From contig NZ_SHKN01000001.1 in NCBI RefSeq assembly GCF_004217115.1, positions 561,781 to 625,780 on the forward strand: DNA of 64,000 bases. Direction: 5' to 3'. The notes under the pieces are model-generated. The model did not search any database. It had not been told where the DNA came from and saw only the letters and a program-made list of their open reading frames with translations. The translations under genes were made by a program, and so were the position numbers. This stretch comes from Ancylomarina subtilis. Lineage in GTDB: Bacteria > Bacteroidota > Bacteroidia > Bacteroidales > Marinifilaceae. Below are positions 28,652 to 37,450 of this stretch, one piece after another (position 1 is the stretch's first letter; every line of letters begins with the position of its first letter).

Positions 28652-29728
28652 ATGCTGCTTCTTTTATTCTATCTCTGCTTAGCCCTTTTTATCTCTTTTC
28701 TCTGTTCTATTATGGAATCGGTTCTTCTCTCCACTCCCATGTCATTTCTATTGGTAAAGGAAAAAGAAGGACTTAAATCATCTCGTGTGTTTATAAAACT
28801 GAAAAACCATATTGATAGACCTCTTTCAGCTATTCTTTCATTAAATACCATAGCACACACTATTGGCGCAGCAGGTGTTGGAGCCGAAGCAACCAAAATA
28901 TTTGGAGAAGTATATTTTGGACTTATTTCAGCCGTGCTTACGTTTCTAATTTTAATATTTTCGGAAATCATACCCAAGACTATTGGAGCAAGTTATTGGA
29001 GAAGTTTGGCTTTAACATCTGGTCTCATTATAAATTTCATGGTAATTATAAGCTACCCTTTAGTTATCATGTCTGGATATATTACCAAACTATTTTCAGC
29101 AGATTTAAAGGACCCATCCGTAAGTCGTGAAGAAATATCAGTTATGGCCGATATTGGAACTGAAGAAGGTGTTTTTAAAGAACGTGAAAATAAAGTCATC
29201 CAAAATTTAATCCGACTTCGGTCAATTAAGGTGACCGAAATTATGACGCCAAGGGTTGTGGTTGTGGCCGCAGATGAAAATATGTCCTTGGAAGAATTTC
29301 TTACAAAAAAGGAATTTCGTTATTATTCGCGTATTCCAATTTATTCCGAAAATATTGAGAATGTAAGAGCTTATGTTTTTCGCCAAACTGTATTCGAAAA
29401 ACTTGCTGAGAAGAAAGAAAAATTAAGACTTAAAGATATTAGTAGAGAAATCGTCATTACTCACGAATTTCAAACACTTTTAAAAGTCTGGGATCAACTT
29501 CTTAAAAAGAAAGAACACATCGCCTTAGTCGTTGATGAATATGGTGGTATGGATGGGATAGTGACCATGGAAGATATTATAGAAACCCTACTCGGAATTG
29601 AGATTCTCGATGAAAAGGATAAAATCATCGATATGCAACAATACGCACGGGAACGTTGGGCTGAACGTAAAGCAAAATTTGATATGCTAGACAAATCAAA
29701 TAATTCAGAAATATCAGATAATCAGTAA
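28652..29728 (+). CDS. CNNM-domain transporter with CBS pair (CorB-like)
   Basis: 358 residues. Residues 1-150 hold about four hydrophobic spans of a CNNM (DUF21) domain with LSLNTIAHTIGAAGVGAEA and SEIIPKTIGA, the conserved ion-site segments. A CBS pair follows (VTEIMTPRVVVVAADENMSLEEFL, IALVVDEYGGMDGIVTMEDIIETLLGIEI). The C-terminal CorC/HlyC transporter-associated domain found in longer homologues is missing. Homologues export magnesium; the older hemolysin label is misleading. Confidence 0.9.
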   Translation: MLLLLFYLCLALFISFLCSIMESVLLSTPMSFLLVKEKEGLKSSRVFIKLKNHIDRPLSAILSLNTIAHTIGAAGVGAEATKIFGEVYFGLISAVLTFLILIFSEIIPKTIGASYWRSLALTSGLIINFMVIISYPLVIMSGYITKLFSADLKDPSVSREEISVMADIGTEEGVFKERENKVIQNLIRLRSIKVTEIMTPRVVVVAADENMSLEEFLTKKEFRYYSRIPIYSENIENVRAYVFRQTVFEKLAEKKEKLRLKDISREIVITHEFQTLLKVWDQLLKKKEHIALVVDEYGGMDGIVTMEDIIETLLGIEILDEKDKIIDMQQYARERWAERKAKFDMLDKSNNSEISDNQ

Positions 29729-29731
29729 AAC

Positions 29732-29765
29732 AAGCGCAACAAAGTTACTTTGCCGCGCTTATTTT
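29732..29765. terminator. Bidirectional terminator
   Basis: AAGCGC and GCGCTT pair with an inner CAAAG/CTTTG stem between convergent genes, followed by ATTTTATT. Confidence 0.7.
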
Positions 29766-29766
29766 A

Positions 29767-31974
29767 TTATTTAATTAATTCTGTCAATAGGGTTCGAACG
29801 GCACTTACCGATTCAACTTTATACTTGGCAGCAGTGTGTTTTAAGCCCACTTTAATGGTATGTGCAGTATCGGGAAGTTCTCTGAACATATACTCATCTG
29901 TCCAGTCATCTCCTACAGCAAAAATAAAATCAAAGGGCTTGTTCTTAATAAATTGTAAGGCGGCGATTCCTTTGTTTATTCCACCGGTTTTCACCTCAAT
30001 AACCTTATTCCCTTCTAATATCTCAAGATTGTGATTGGCAATCATGGTTGTCAATTCATCTTTTAATTCATTGGCTCTTAAGTCGGCTTGTTCGGGTTCG
30101 GCTTTTCTAAAATGCCAAACCAAAGAATAATTTTTCTCTTCAATAAAGGTGCCTGGTGTTCTGTCAACAAATGTTTCAAGTATAGGTTTGATGCTCGATT
30201 TCCAATTGTCCGTCACATTCGAGAGCATTTTCCAGTCTCGGTCCAACTTTTTACTCCAGACTCCATGCTCGACAATTAAGTTGATTTTATGTCCGTCAAA
30301 CCAGGATTCCAAACTGGCTCGGTCACGTCCGCTAATAATGGTAATAACGTTGCGAGGGTCCTCTTCCAACTGATATAATAATTGGTGCAGTTCTTCGTTG
30401 GGTTTGGCTTCATTCGGATTTCTCCTAAAACCTGTTAGTGTCCCATCATAGTCTAAAAAGATGGCTCGCATTTTAGAATTTTGATAATCCGAGCGAATCT
30501 TATCCATTATGTTGGCATTAACGCGCTTGGCATGCATTGAATTTTGAATTCTCTCCACCTTAGAGAGTGATTTTACAAATTCACTAGCCCACTTAAACAC
30601 ATCGTAGCGTTTGATTCTGTCCTGAAGGAAAATCATACGTTCACGTTGTTCGTCAAGAGGCATTGTCAGTGCCTGTTTTATACTTTCAGCTATCTCACTG
30701 ATATTATTCGGATTGATAATCAAAGCCTCTCCCATTTCTTTTGCCACACCAGCCATTTCACTGAGTATAATCACACCAGTACGGTTGGTCCGGGATGCCA
30801 CATATTCTTTGGCAACCAAGTTCATTCCATCGCGAACGGGTGTAACCAGAGCGACGTCACAAGAGCTGTATAATTCGATTAAATTCTCAAAAGGCATCGA
30901 TCGGTAAAAATACCAAACCGGAGTGTAATTTATATTCCCAAATTGGCCATTCACATTCCCAACCAACTCTTCAACTTCTTTCTTCAAATTGACATAGTGT
31001 TCCACTGTGCCACGAGACGGTACGGCAAGCATTATCAGAGTCACCTTTCCAACAAACTCAGGGTATTCTTCCAAAAACTTGGCAAAGGCTCTTAATCGGT
31101 TAGGGATCCCCTTTGAATAGTCCAACCTATCGATAGAAAGTATCAACTTTCGATCAGGCGACAGAAGAAAATATTTTTCAAGTTCACGATGAAGTTTCGA
31201 TTTTTCCTGAAGAGGTTTTTGGAAAATTCCAGTTGCAGCATTCTTAAATTTATCGTAATCTATCCCCATAGGAAAAGCATCAACAATAATAATCCGATCT
31301 TCAATTTGAATCTGATTAAACGAGATTTCGTAACCCATTAAACGACGGACAGAACTGAAAAAATGTCGTTGATAGTCATAGGTATGAAAACCGATTAAAT
31401 CAGCCCCCAGCATGCCTTGAATCAATTCTTTTCTCCAAGGCAGAATGCGTAGAACTTCGAATGATGGAAAAGGAATGTGTAGAAAGAAACCAACTGTGAT
31501 ATTGGGTTTCTTCGATTTAATCATCTCCGGAACCAATAATAGTTGGTAATCGTGTATCCAAATGGTATCTCCTTCTTCTAAGGTTTCGAGAGCTTTATCT
31601 GCAAATTTCTGATTCACCCCCACAAAGGCCTCCCAGAGCTCTGGATCGTAATCGATATATTGGGCGAAATAGTGGAATAAGGGCCAAATTGTTCGGTTAC
31701 TAAAGCCATCGTAATACAAATCAATCTCTTTTTTAGAGAGATGAACTGAAATACAATCTTCTTCAAGTAATTTTTCTTCAATTCTACCAACCAGTTTGTC
31801 ATCTATGTCATCACTGGCTAAACCCGGCCAGCCGATCCACTTTCCGTTATATTCTTTATAGACTGATCGCATGCCTGTAGCCAAGCCACCAACGCTTGGA
31901 ATCAGTTCTATTTGGTCATCATTTACGTTTATACTAACTGGAAGCCTATTGGAAACTATGTGAATTCTATTCAT
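29767..31974 (-). CDS. otsAB: Fused trehalose-6-phosphate synthase / phosphatase
   Basis: 735 residues. Residues 1-470 are a GT20 glycosyltransferase (SNRLPVSI, GGLATGM, WIHDYQLLLVPEMI, RLDYSKGIPNRLRAF, VTPVRDGMNLVAKEYVAS). Residues about 500-735 are a HAD phosphatase (IFLDYDGTLTGF with the nucleophile Asp, TIISGRD, VGDDWTDEYMF). The fusion makes trehalose from UDP-glucose and glucose-6-phosphate in one polypeptide. It is divergent from a GH15 gene that may degrade the product. A typical stress or compatible-solute gene. Confidence 0.96.
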   Translation of the reverse strand: MNRIHIVSNRLPVSINVNDDQIELIPSVGGLATGMRSVYKEYNGKWIGWPGLASDDIDDKLVGRIEEKLLEEDCISVHLSKKEIDLYYDGFSNRTIWPLFHYFAQYIDYDPELWEAFVGVNQKFADKALETLEEGDTIWIHDYQLLLVPEMIKSKKPNITVGFFLHIPFPSFEVLRILPWRKELIQGMLGADLIGFHTYDYQRHFFSSVRRLMGYEISFNQIQIEDRIIIVDAFPMGIDYDKFKNAATGIFQKPLQEKSKLHRELEKYFLLSPDRKLILSIDRLDYSKGIPNRLRAFAKFLEEYPEFVGKVTLIMLAVPSRGTVEHYVNLKKEVEELVGNVNGQFGNINYTPVWYFYRSMPFENLIELYSSCDVALVTPVRDGMNLVAKEYVASRTNRTGVIILSEMAGVAKEMGEALIINPNNISEIAESIKQALTMPLDEQRERMIFLQDRIKRYDVFKWASEFVKSLSKVERIQNSMHAKRVNANIMDKIRSDYQNSKMRAIFLDYDGTLTGFRRNPNEAKPNEELHQLLYQLEEDPRNVITIISGRDRASLESWFDGHKINLIVEHGVWSKKLDRDWKMLSNVTDNWKSSIKPILETFVDRTPGTFIEEKNYSLVWHFRKAEPEQADLRANELKDELTTMIANHNLEILEGNKVIEVKTGGINKGIAALQFIKNKPFDFIFAVGDDWTDEYMFRELPDTAHTIKVGLKHTAAKYKVESVSAVRTLLTELIK

Positions 31975-32074
31975 AAAATCAAACTTATATTTATCTAATA
32001 ATGAATTTATTTCTCATGAAAAATCCCTATTTTGAGATTTGTATTGTGTATGTATACTAAAGTAATCTTTTTTT

Positions 32075-33886
32075 ATGGAAAATTTAAATTACGGCGTTAT
32101 TGGGAATTGCCGGTCAGCGGCACTGATATCTGAAACAGGATCTTTAGACTGGTTATGCTTACCTAAATTCGACTCTTCTTCAGCTTTTGCTAAAATTCTG
32201 GATAAGGAAAAAGGGGGCAGTTTTGAAGTTATCCCTGAAAAATTAACTCGCAGTGTACAGTATTATAAAAAAAACACCAATATTCTGCATACGCGTTTTA
32301 TTTGTGAAGATGGGATTTTTGAACTAGTGGATTTCATGCCTCGATATATTACAGAGAATAATGACTATTATGCACCGCCTGATCTGGTTCGCTATTTTAA
32401 ACACATAAAAGGGAAACCAACCTTTCGTATCCTCTATAATCCGAAATTGGATTATGCACGTAATCATACTAAAAGCAAACATGCACAGTTTAATTTCATT
32501 AAATCGAAGACGACATCCGGAACATATGATTCCCTCTATCTGTACTCAAGTTTTGATTGCAACTCGATTTTAAATCAGGATATTATCCGGTTAGAGAAAC
32601 ATGAGTTTTGTCTTGTAACCTATAATCAAAAACTTTTAAGACAAACGGATGAACGAATTTATCTGAACTTACAAAGAACTAAAACCTATTGGCTCAATTG
32701 GTCTGAAAAGACAAAGGCGCATCCTAAATATAGAAATGAAATCAATCGTTCTGCATTGATTTTAAAACTGCTAAATTTTCAGAAATCGGGTGCTGTATTA
32801 GCTGCATTGACCACATCTTTACCCGAAACCATTGGGGAAGTTCGCAATTGGGATTATCGTTTTTGTTGGATACGGGATGGTTCCATGGTCGTGAAAATAC
32901 TGACACAATTGGGACATTACAAAGTGGCTAAAAGCTATCTGGATTTCATTATGGATATTATTCCTGAGAAAAGGGAGAAAGTCCAGATTATGTATGGAAT
33001 CAATGGTGAGAAGGTTCTGCCGGAATATGAATTAGGCCATTTGTCTGGTTTTGAAGGTTCGAAACCAGTACGCGTTGGAAATGCAGCCTACAAACAAAAA
33101 CAAAACGACATATATGGTATTTTATTGGATTTGATTCATCAACAATTCGAATTGTTTGAGAATTCCTTAGAACACACCGAAGAGCTTTGCACCATTGTGA
33201 GAAGTATTGTGAATGTGGTGGAAGAAAACTGGCGTAAACCCGATAAAGGAATCTGGGAAATTCGGGGTAAGAGCCTTCATTTTACCTTTAGTAAGGTTAT
33301 GTGCTGGGTGGCTTTCGATCGGGCTGTAAAAATTGCGAAACTCCTAAATGCGGACTACTATGTGAGCAAATGGATTCCGTTTCGCGAAGCTGTGAAAAAG
33401 GATATCATGAAAAATGCATGGAATGAAAAAATAAAGGCTTTTACACAGCATTATGGGTCGGATGACTTGGATGCCTCAGTTTTGTTAATGGAAAGTTATG
33501 GTTTTATTGAAGCTTCTGATGAGAAATATGTTTCTACTGTTCTCACTATTCAAAAGGAACTGGAACATGATGGCTTAATGTTTCGCTACAAAAACCATGA
33601 TGATTTTGGAACGCCCAAATCGGCATTTACCATTTGTTCGTTTTGGCTGATAAACAGTCTATTCAAGATCGGAAGAAAAGAAGAAGCTAAGGAAAAATTT
33701 GAAATTCTGATGAGTTATTCCAATCATCTGGGTTTGTTCTCTGAAGATATTGATTTTGCATCAAAACGCTTATTGGGTAATTTCCCTCAGGCCTATTCTC
33801 ATCTGGCTGTAATCGAAACGGCTCTAAATTTATCAAATGATCAAGCGTCTGAAACAGAAGGATTAATAGAACAATTAAATTGTTAA
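32075..33886 (+). CDS. Glycoside hydrolase family 15 protein
   Basis: 603 residues. N-terminal beta-domain (YGVIGNCRSAALISETGSLDWLCLPKFDS) followed by the alpha/alpha barrel: EVRNWDYRFCWIRDGSMVVKIL (substrate site), YGINGEKVLPEYELGHLSGFEGSKPVRVGNAA with the probable catalytic Glu, and FPQAYSHLAVIETALNL. GH15 includes glucoamylases and trehalases. The position head-to-head with otsAB favours a trehalose-related role, by inference. No signal peptide, so cytoplasmic. Confidence 0.9.
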   Translation: MENLNYGVIGNCRSAALISETGSLDWLCLPKFDSSSAFAKILDKEKGGSFEVIPEKLTRSVQYYKKNTNILHTRFICEDGIFELVDFMPRYITENNDYYAPPDLVRYFKHIKGKPTFRILYNPKLDYARNHTKSKHAQFNFIKSKTTSGTYDSLYLYSSFDCNSILNQDIIRLEKHEFCLVTYNQKLLRQTDERIYLNLQRTKTYWLNWSEKTKAHPKYRNEINRSALILKLLNFQKSGAVLAALTTSLPETIGEVRNWDYRFCWIRDGSMVVKILTQLGHYKVAKSYLDFIMDIIPEKREKVQIMYGINGEKVLPEYELGHLSGFEGSKPVRVGNAAYKQKQNDIYGILLDLIHQQFELFENSLEHTEELCTIVRSIVNVVEENWRKPDKGIWEIRGKSLHFTFSKVMCWVAFDRAVKIAKLLNADYYVSKWIPFREAVKKDIMKNAWNEKIKAFTQHYGSDDLDASVLLMESYGFIEASDEKYVSTVLTIQKELEHDGLMFRYKNHDDFGTPKSAFTICSFWLINSLFKIGRKEEAKEKFEILMSYSNHLGLFSEDIDFASKRLLGNFPQAYSHLAVIETALNLSNDQASETEGLIEQLNC

Positions 33887-33982
33887 TTTAATTTTAATCG
33901 AAAACAATTGAGTAAAACATTATAATTCTATTCATAATATAATTATTTTCGCGACTTATTTAAAATCGATACAAATTATATT

Positions 33983-34570
33983 ATGAATCCTATACTCAAT
34001 CGAAATCTATATTTCGTAAAGGAACACGTTGGTATGTTTAAGGCGGCCAACAATTTTGATATTCTGAATCCTGAAAGTCAAGAAATAATTATGAATTGCC
34101 GTGAGGAGAATCTTGGCTTTTTTACTAAACTATTTCGATTTACAGGTTATAAAAGGATGACACCTTTTAATGTTGAAATTAAGACTTCTACCGGAGCAAA
34201 AGTGCTTCGTGTAAAAAGAGGCCTAACGCTGTTTTTATCAAATGTTGAAGTATTTGATGAAAATGAGCAATTAGTTGGACGATTTAAACAAAAATTCTTC
34301 TCAATTGGCGGAAAGTTTAATGTTTTTGATGTTAATGACAATCACCTTTGTGCCCTAAAAGGCAAATGGACCAGTTGGGATTTTAAATTCATGAAAGATG
34401 ACATCGAATTGGCTCATGTGAGTAAAAAATGGGCTGGAATAGGAAAAGAATTATTCACAACTGCAGATAATTATATACTTGAAATTAAAGATACTGTTCC
34501 TGCAGAACAGCCTATACGAGTTATGATATTGGCGGCCGTTATGTGTATCGATATGGTTCTGAAAGAATAA
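33983..34570 (+). CDS. Phospholipid-scramblase-related protein
   Basis: 195 residues resembling the Scramblase/LURP-one beta-barrel family: NRNLYFVKEHVGMFKAANNFDIL at the start, CREENLGFFTKLFRF, then strands LRVKRGLTLF, EVFDENEQLVGRFKQKFFS and a C-terminal hydrophobic helix (IRVMILAAVMCIDMVL). Bacterial members are not characterised and the name does not prove lipid-scrambling activity. It follows GH15 by 96 bases and has its own terminator. Confidence 0.75.
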   Translation: MNPILNRNLYFVKEHVGMFKAANNFDILNPESQEIIMNCREENLGFFTKLFRFTGYKRMTPFNVEIKTSTGAKVLRVKRGLTLFLSNVEVFDENEQLVGRFKQKFFSIGGKFNVFDVNDNHLCALKGKWTSWDFKFMKDDIELAHVSKKWAGIGKELFTTADNYILEIKDTVPAEQPIRVMILAAVMCIDMVLKE

Positions 34571-34590
34571 GGTATTAAACGGTTCATTTT

Positions 34591-34632
34591 CCAATAGGCA
34601 ATCTCTGAAAATGTGATGCCTATTGGATTTTG
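34591..34632 (+). terminator. Terminator after the scramblase-like gene
   Basis: CCAATAGGCA and TGCCTATTGG are perfect 10-bp arms followed by ATTTTGAATTTT. Confidence 0.75.
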
Positions 34633-34680
34633 AATTTTAATCACTCCTCAAAATCTTAAATTCAACTTAATCAAGAAGAT

Positions 34681-35103
34681 ATGAAACATGTTATATCTGA
34701 TCGGGATGCTTTTATTCGGGAATTCAAATTCCAAACCTCGCGAAGTAGCGGTCCTGGTGGACAACATGTGAATAAGGTAAGCTCACGAGTTGAATTGCGT
34801 TTTAACCTAAAAGAAACACAATTGCTTAGCGAGGAAAATAAAGCGCTTCTGTACAAGAAACTGGCTACGCGAATCAGTCAGGAAGGAGTATTAAGCGTTG
34901 TCGTTCAGGCAGATCGTTCTCAATTAAAGAACAAGCAAACGGCAATTGAGAAATTTTTCGAAATGCTTGAGCATGCACTCAAGCCTGAAAAGAAACGTCG
35001 AGCGACTAAACCCAGTCGTGCAGCCCGAGAAAGACGTTTACAAGCAAAAAAACAAAGTTCTGAAAAGAAGACACGTAGGCGATCTTCGGATTGGAAAGAC
35101 TAA
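34681..35103 (+). CDS. arfB: Alternative ribosome-rescue factor / peptidyl-tRNA hydrolase
   Basis: 140 residues. The release-factor motif SSGPGGQHVNKVSSRVELRF carries the catalytic GGQ near residues 21-23. The C-terminus is a basic tail (KKRRATKPSRAARERRLQAKK) that would enter the empty mRNA channel. ArfB hydrolyses peptidyl-tRNA on ribosomes stalled on messages without a stop codon. The lack of codon-recognition domains and the tail separate it from RF1/RF2. Confidence 0.95.
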   Translation: MKHVISDRDAFIREFKFQTSRSSGPGGQHVNKVSSRVELRFNLKETQLLSEENKALLYKKLATRISQEGVLSVVVQADRSQLKNKQTAIEKFFEMLEHALKPEKKRRATKPSRAARERRLQAKKQSSEKKTRRRSSDWKD

Positions 35104-35125
35104 TCTTCCGATTCTTTACTGAAAA

Positions 35126-35166
35126 TCAAAAAAAATAGGCTGCCCAATTACTCAGACAGCCTTTAT
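35126..35166. terminator. Bidirectional terminator
   Basis: AGGCTG and CAGCCT pair over a 14-base loop between convergent genes, with an A run before and TTTA after. Confidence 0.6.
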
Positions 35167-35183
35167 ACATCCTCCGAAGTGTT

Positions 35184-35507
35184 TTAATCTTCGTCTTCAT
35201 CGAAATCATCATCATCACTGGCATACTTTTCTTCGTATTGCTCTCTTCTGCTACTTAAGAGTATACCATCGTCATCATAATCAGAATCCTGATCCACCAA
35301 TTCCATTGCTTTACGCACAGACATTCGAACCATGTAGATTTTTTCATCTGTTTCGAATGGTAAAGCTGATACTAACTCACCTTTATGGTTTGTAAATTCA
35401 ATAAGGTGTTCACTAAAGCCTTCTAAATAATTAAGTTTGATCTGCTCTTGTATTTCTTTTGAGAGCTTCTCATAATTTTGAATGACTTTTGGTTTGTTCG
35501 TTTCCAT
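35184..35507 (-). CDS. Small acidic protein, unknown function
   Basis: 107 residues. The N-terminal 80 residues look globular (KLSKEIQEQIKLNYLEGFSEHLIEFTNHKGELVSALPFETDEKIYMVRMS); the tail is extremely acidic (ASDDDDFDEDED). I recall similar proteins in many Bacteroidota but no function. It is the last gene of the polyamine strand, 27 bases after the DHS-like gene, so probably co-transcribed. Confidence 0.75.
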   Translation of the reverse strand: METNKPKVIQNYEKLSKEIQEQIKLNYLEGFSEHLIEFTNHKGELVSALPFETDEKIYMVRMSVRKAMELVDQDSDYDDDGILLSSRREQYEEKYASDDDDFDEDED

Positions 35508-35534
35508 GATTAGAATAAAATAATTAAGTGTGAA

Positions 35535-36512
35535 TTACCAGCCCAAAAGATAAGCAAAAATCAATGGTGCAACAATGGTTGCATCAGATTCTACAATAAA
35601 CTTTGGGGTATTGATATCCAGTTTTCCCCAAGTGATTTTCTCATTAGGAACGGCTCCTGAATAGGATCCATAACTGGTTGTTGAGTCAGAAATCTGACAG
35701 AAATAGCTCCAGAAAGGCGTTTCGGTTCTTTCCATATCCTGATAAAGCATTGGCACGACGCAAATTGGGAAATCACCTGCAATTCCTCCACCAATTTGGA
35801 AGAAACCGATGCCATTATCTTGTGTGTTCTCTGTATACCAATCGGCTAACCAGGTCATGTATTCGATACCGGATTTCATGGTAGATGGCTTTAACTCGCC
35901 TTTCAAACAATATGAAGCGAATATATTTCCCATGGTTGAATCTTCCCAGCCCGGAACCACGATAGGTAAGTTCTTCTCGGCTGCAGCAAGCATCCACGAA
36001 TTCTTAGGATCAATTTCATAATATTGCTCCAGTACGCCTGAAAGCAACATTTTATACATATACTCGTGTGGCAAATAGCGCTCACCAGCCTCCTCTGCGG
36101 CTTTCCATATTTCGAAAATATGCTTCTGCAAGCGACGAAAAGCTTCTTCTTCAGGAATACAAGTATCCGTCACACGATTTAAACCTTGTTCCAACAAATC
36201 CCACTCCTGCTGTGGTGTAAAATCACGATAATCCGGCACACGACGATAGTGTGAGTGTGCAACCAGATTCATAATATCTTCCTCAAGATTGGCACCTGTA
36301 CAAGTAATGATCTGTACCTTATCCTGACGAATCATTTCAGCCAATGATTTACCCAACTCTGCTGTACTCATGGCACCTGCGAGTGTAATCATCATTTTAT
36401 TGCCTTGCTCAAGCTGCTGCTCGTAGGCCTTAGCTGCATCAACCAGGGTTGCTGCATTAAAATGTTTGTAATGCTCAGTTACAAATTGTGATATGGGTCC
36501 TTTTGTTGTCAT
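35535..36512 (-). CDS. Deoxyhypusine synthase-like protein
   Basis: 325 residues, homologous to eukaryotic/archaeal deoxyhypusine synthase. Visible: MITLAGAMSTAELGKSLAE, TCTGANLEEDI (NAD site), GFFQIGGGIAGDF and ITWGKLD, whose lysine matches the enzyme-intermediate lysine of DHS (WGK). Bacteria lack eIF5A, so the acceptor must differ. Bacterial relatives make homospermidine or related polyamines by transferring a butylamine group. It follows speB by 64 bases and speA further up, supporting a polyamine role. Confidence 0.85.
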   Translation of the reverse strand: MTTKGPISQFVTEHYKHFNAATLVDAAKAYEQQLEQGNKMMITLAGAMSTAELGKSLAEMIRQDKVQIITCTGANLEEDIMNLVAHSHYRRVPDYRDFTPQQEWDLLEQGLNRVTDTCIPEEEAFRRLQKHIFEIWKAAEEAGERYLPHEYMYKMLLSGVLEQYYEIDPKNSWMLAAAEKNLPIVVPGWEDSTMGNIFASYCLKGELKPSTMKSGIEYMTWLADWYTENTQDNGIGFFQIGGGIAGDFPICVVPMLYQDMERTETPFWSYFCQISDSTTSYGSYSGAVPNEKITWGKLDINTPKFIVESDATIVAPLIFAYLLGW

Positions 36513-36576
36513 TTTATGCGTTATTATCTAATTGTAATCTTCAAGAGATCTAAATTGTTTTTACTTAGTGCTTGCT

Positions 36577-37437
36577 TTAAATCGTTTGATTTGCAAGCAT
36601 GAATTTATAGGATAACATTTTATAATACAACTTAGCCACTAAGAATTCAGGGGCTTTATTGCCTTTAATAGGGGCTAATTCAACTAAATCAAAGCCTAGA
36701 ACGTTTTTCTGTTCAAACACTTTTCTTAGGTATCGGATAGTGGTATTCCAATCCAATCCTCCAGGTTCAGGTGTGCCCGTTGCTGGCATGATTGATGGAT
36801 CAAGTGCATCCAGATCGAAAGTAATATACACCTTCTCTCCCATCATATCGATCGATTTCTGCATCCACTCATCGGTTCCATAAATATCCTCAGCTAGAAA
36901 GCATTTTTCTCTATTAAAATAGGGTAGCTCACTGGTATCCATACTTCGTATACCAACTTGAATTAAATTGGTGTTTTTTGATGCGTCATGTAAGGCGCAA
37001 GCATGATTATAAGGCGTTCCCATATAATCAGAACGAAGATCGGCATGAGCATCCAAATGCAAAACTGTAATATCGGAATACTGCTCGTAAAAAGCCTTAA
37101 TAACCCCTATACTAATAGAATGCTCCCCCCCAAAAAAGGTTGGGAATTTTCCCGTTTCAATCATTTTTTTAGCCACTCGGTATGATTCTTCAAAAACAGC
37201 CTCAGGACTATGATTCACAGTTAGCTCAGGAAGAATATGCACACCCTTTGTATAAACTTCTGAATCTGTTTCTATATCATATAGCTCCATATTTTCAGCA
37301 GCGTCCAAAAAGGCCTCAAAACCATTATCAGCACCTTTTCCCCAGGTACTTGTTCCATCGTATGGGATAGATTGCAATAAGACAGAAGCAGATCCGAAAG
37401 CTGCAAAATCATCTTCTATTCCAGCAAAATTATTCAT
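36577..37437 (-). CDS. speB: Agmatinase
   Basis: 286 residues from the ATG at 37437, chosen because AAAGAGAG precedes it; the longer frame to 37467 overlaps speA. Ureohydrolase motifs: GGEHSISIG, VLHLDAHADLR and ITFDLDALDPSIMPATGTPEPGG, holding the two manganese sites. It splits agmatine into putrescine and urea. Product of SpeA is its substrate, and the two genes are 13 bases apart. Confidence 0.92.
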   Translation of the reverse strand: MNNFAGIEDDFAAFGSASVLLQSIPYDGTSTWGKGADNGFEAFLDAAENMELYDIETDSEVYTKGVHILPELTVNHSPEAVFEESYRVAKKMIETGKFPTFFGGEHSISIGVIKAFYEQYSDITVLHLDAHADLRSDYMGTPYNHACALHDASKNTNLIQVGIRSMDTSELPYFNREKCFLAEDIYGTDEWMQKSIDMMGEKVYITFDLDALDPSIMPATGTPEPGGLDWNTTIRYLRKVFEQKNVLGFDLVELAPIKGNKAPEFLVAKLYYKMLSYKFMLANQTI

Positions 37438-37450
37438 ACTCTCTTTTTTA

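Noticed and set aside
28652-29728. Hemolysin annotation for the CNNM/CBS gene
   Set aside because: The hemolysin name is historical; the domains are those of magnesium exporters.
30646-30907. Plus-strand frames inside otsAB
   Set aside because: They lie opposite conserved glycosyltransferase motifs and have no recognisable protein features.
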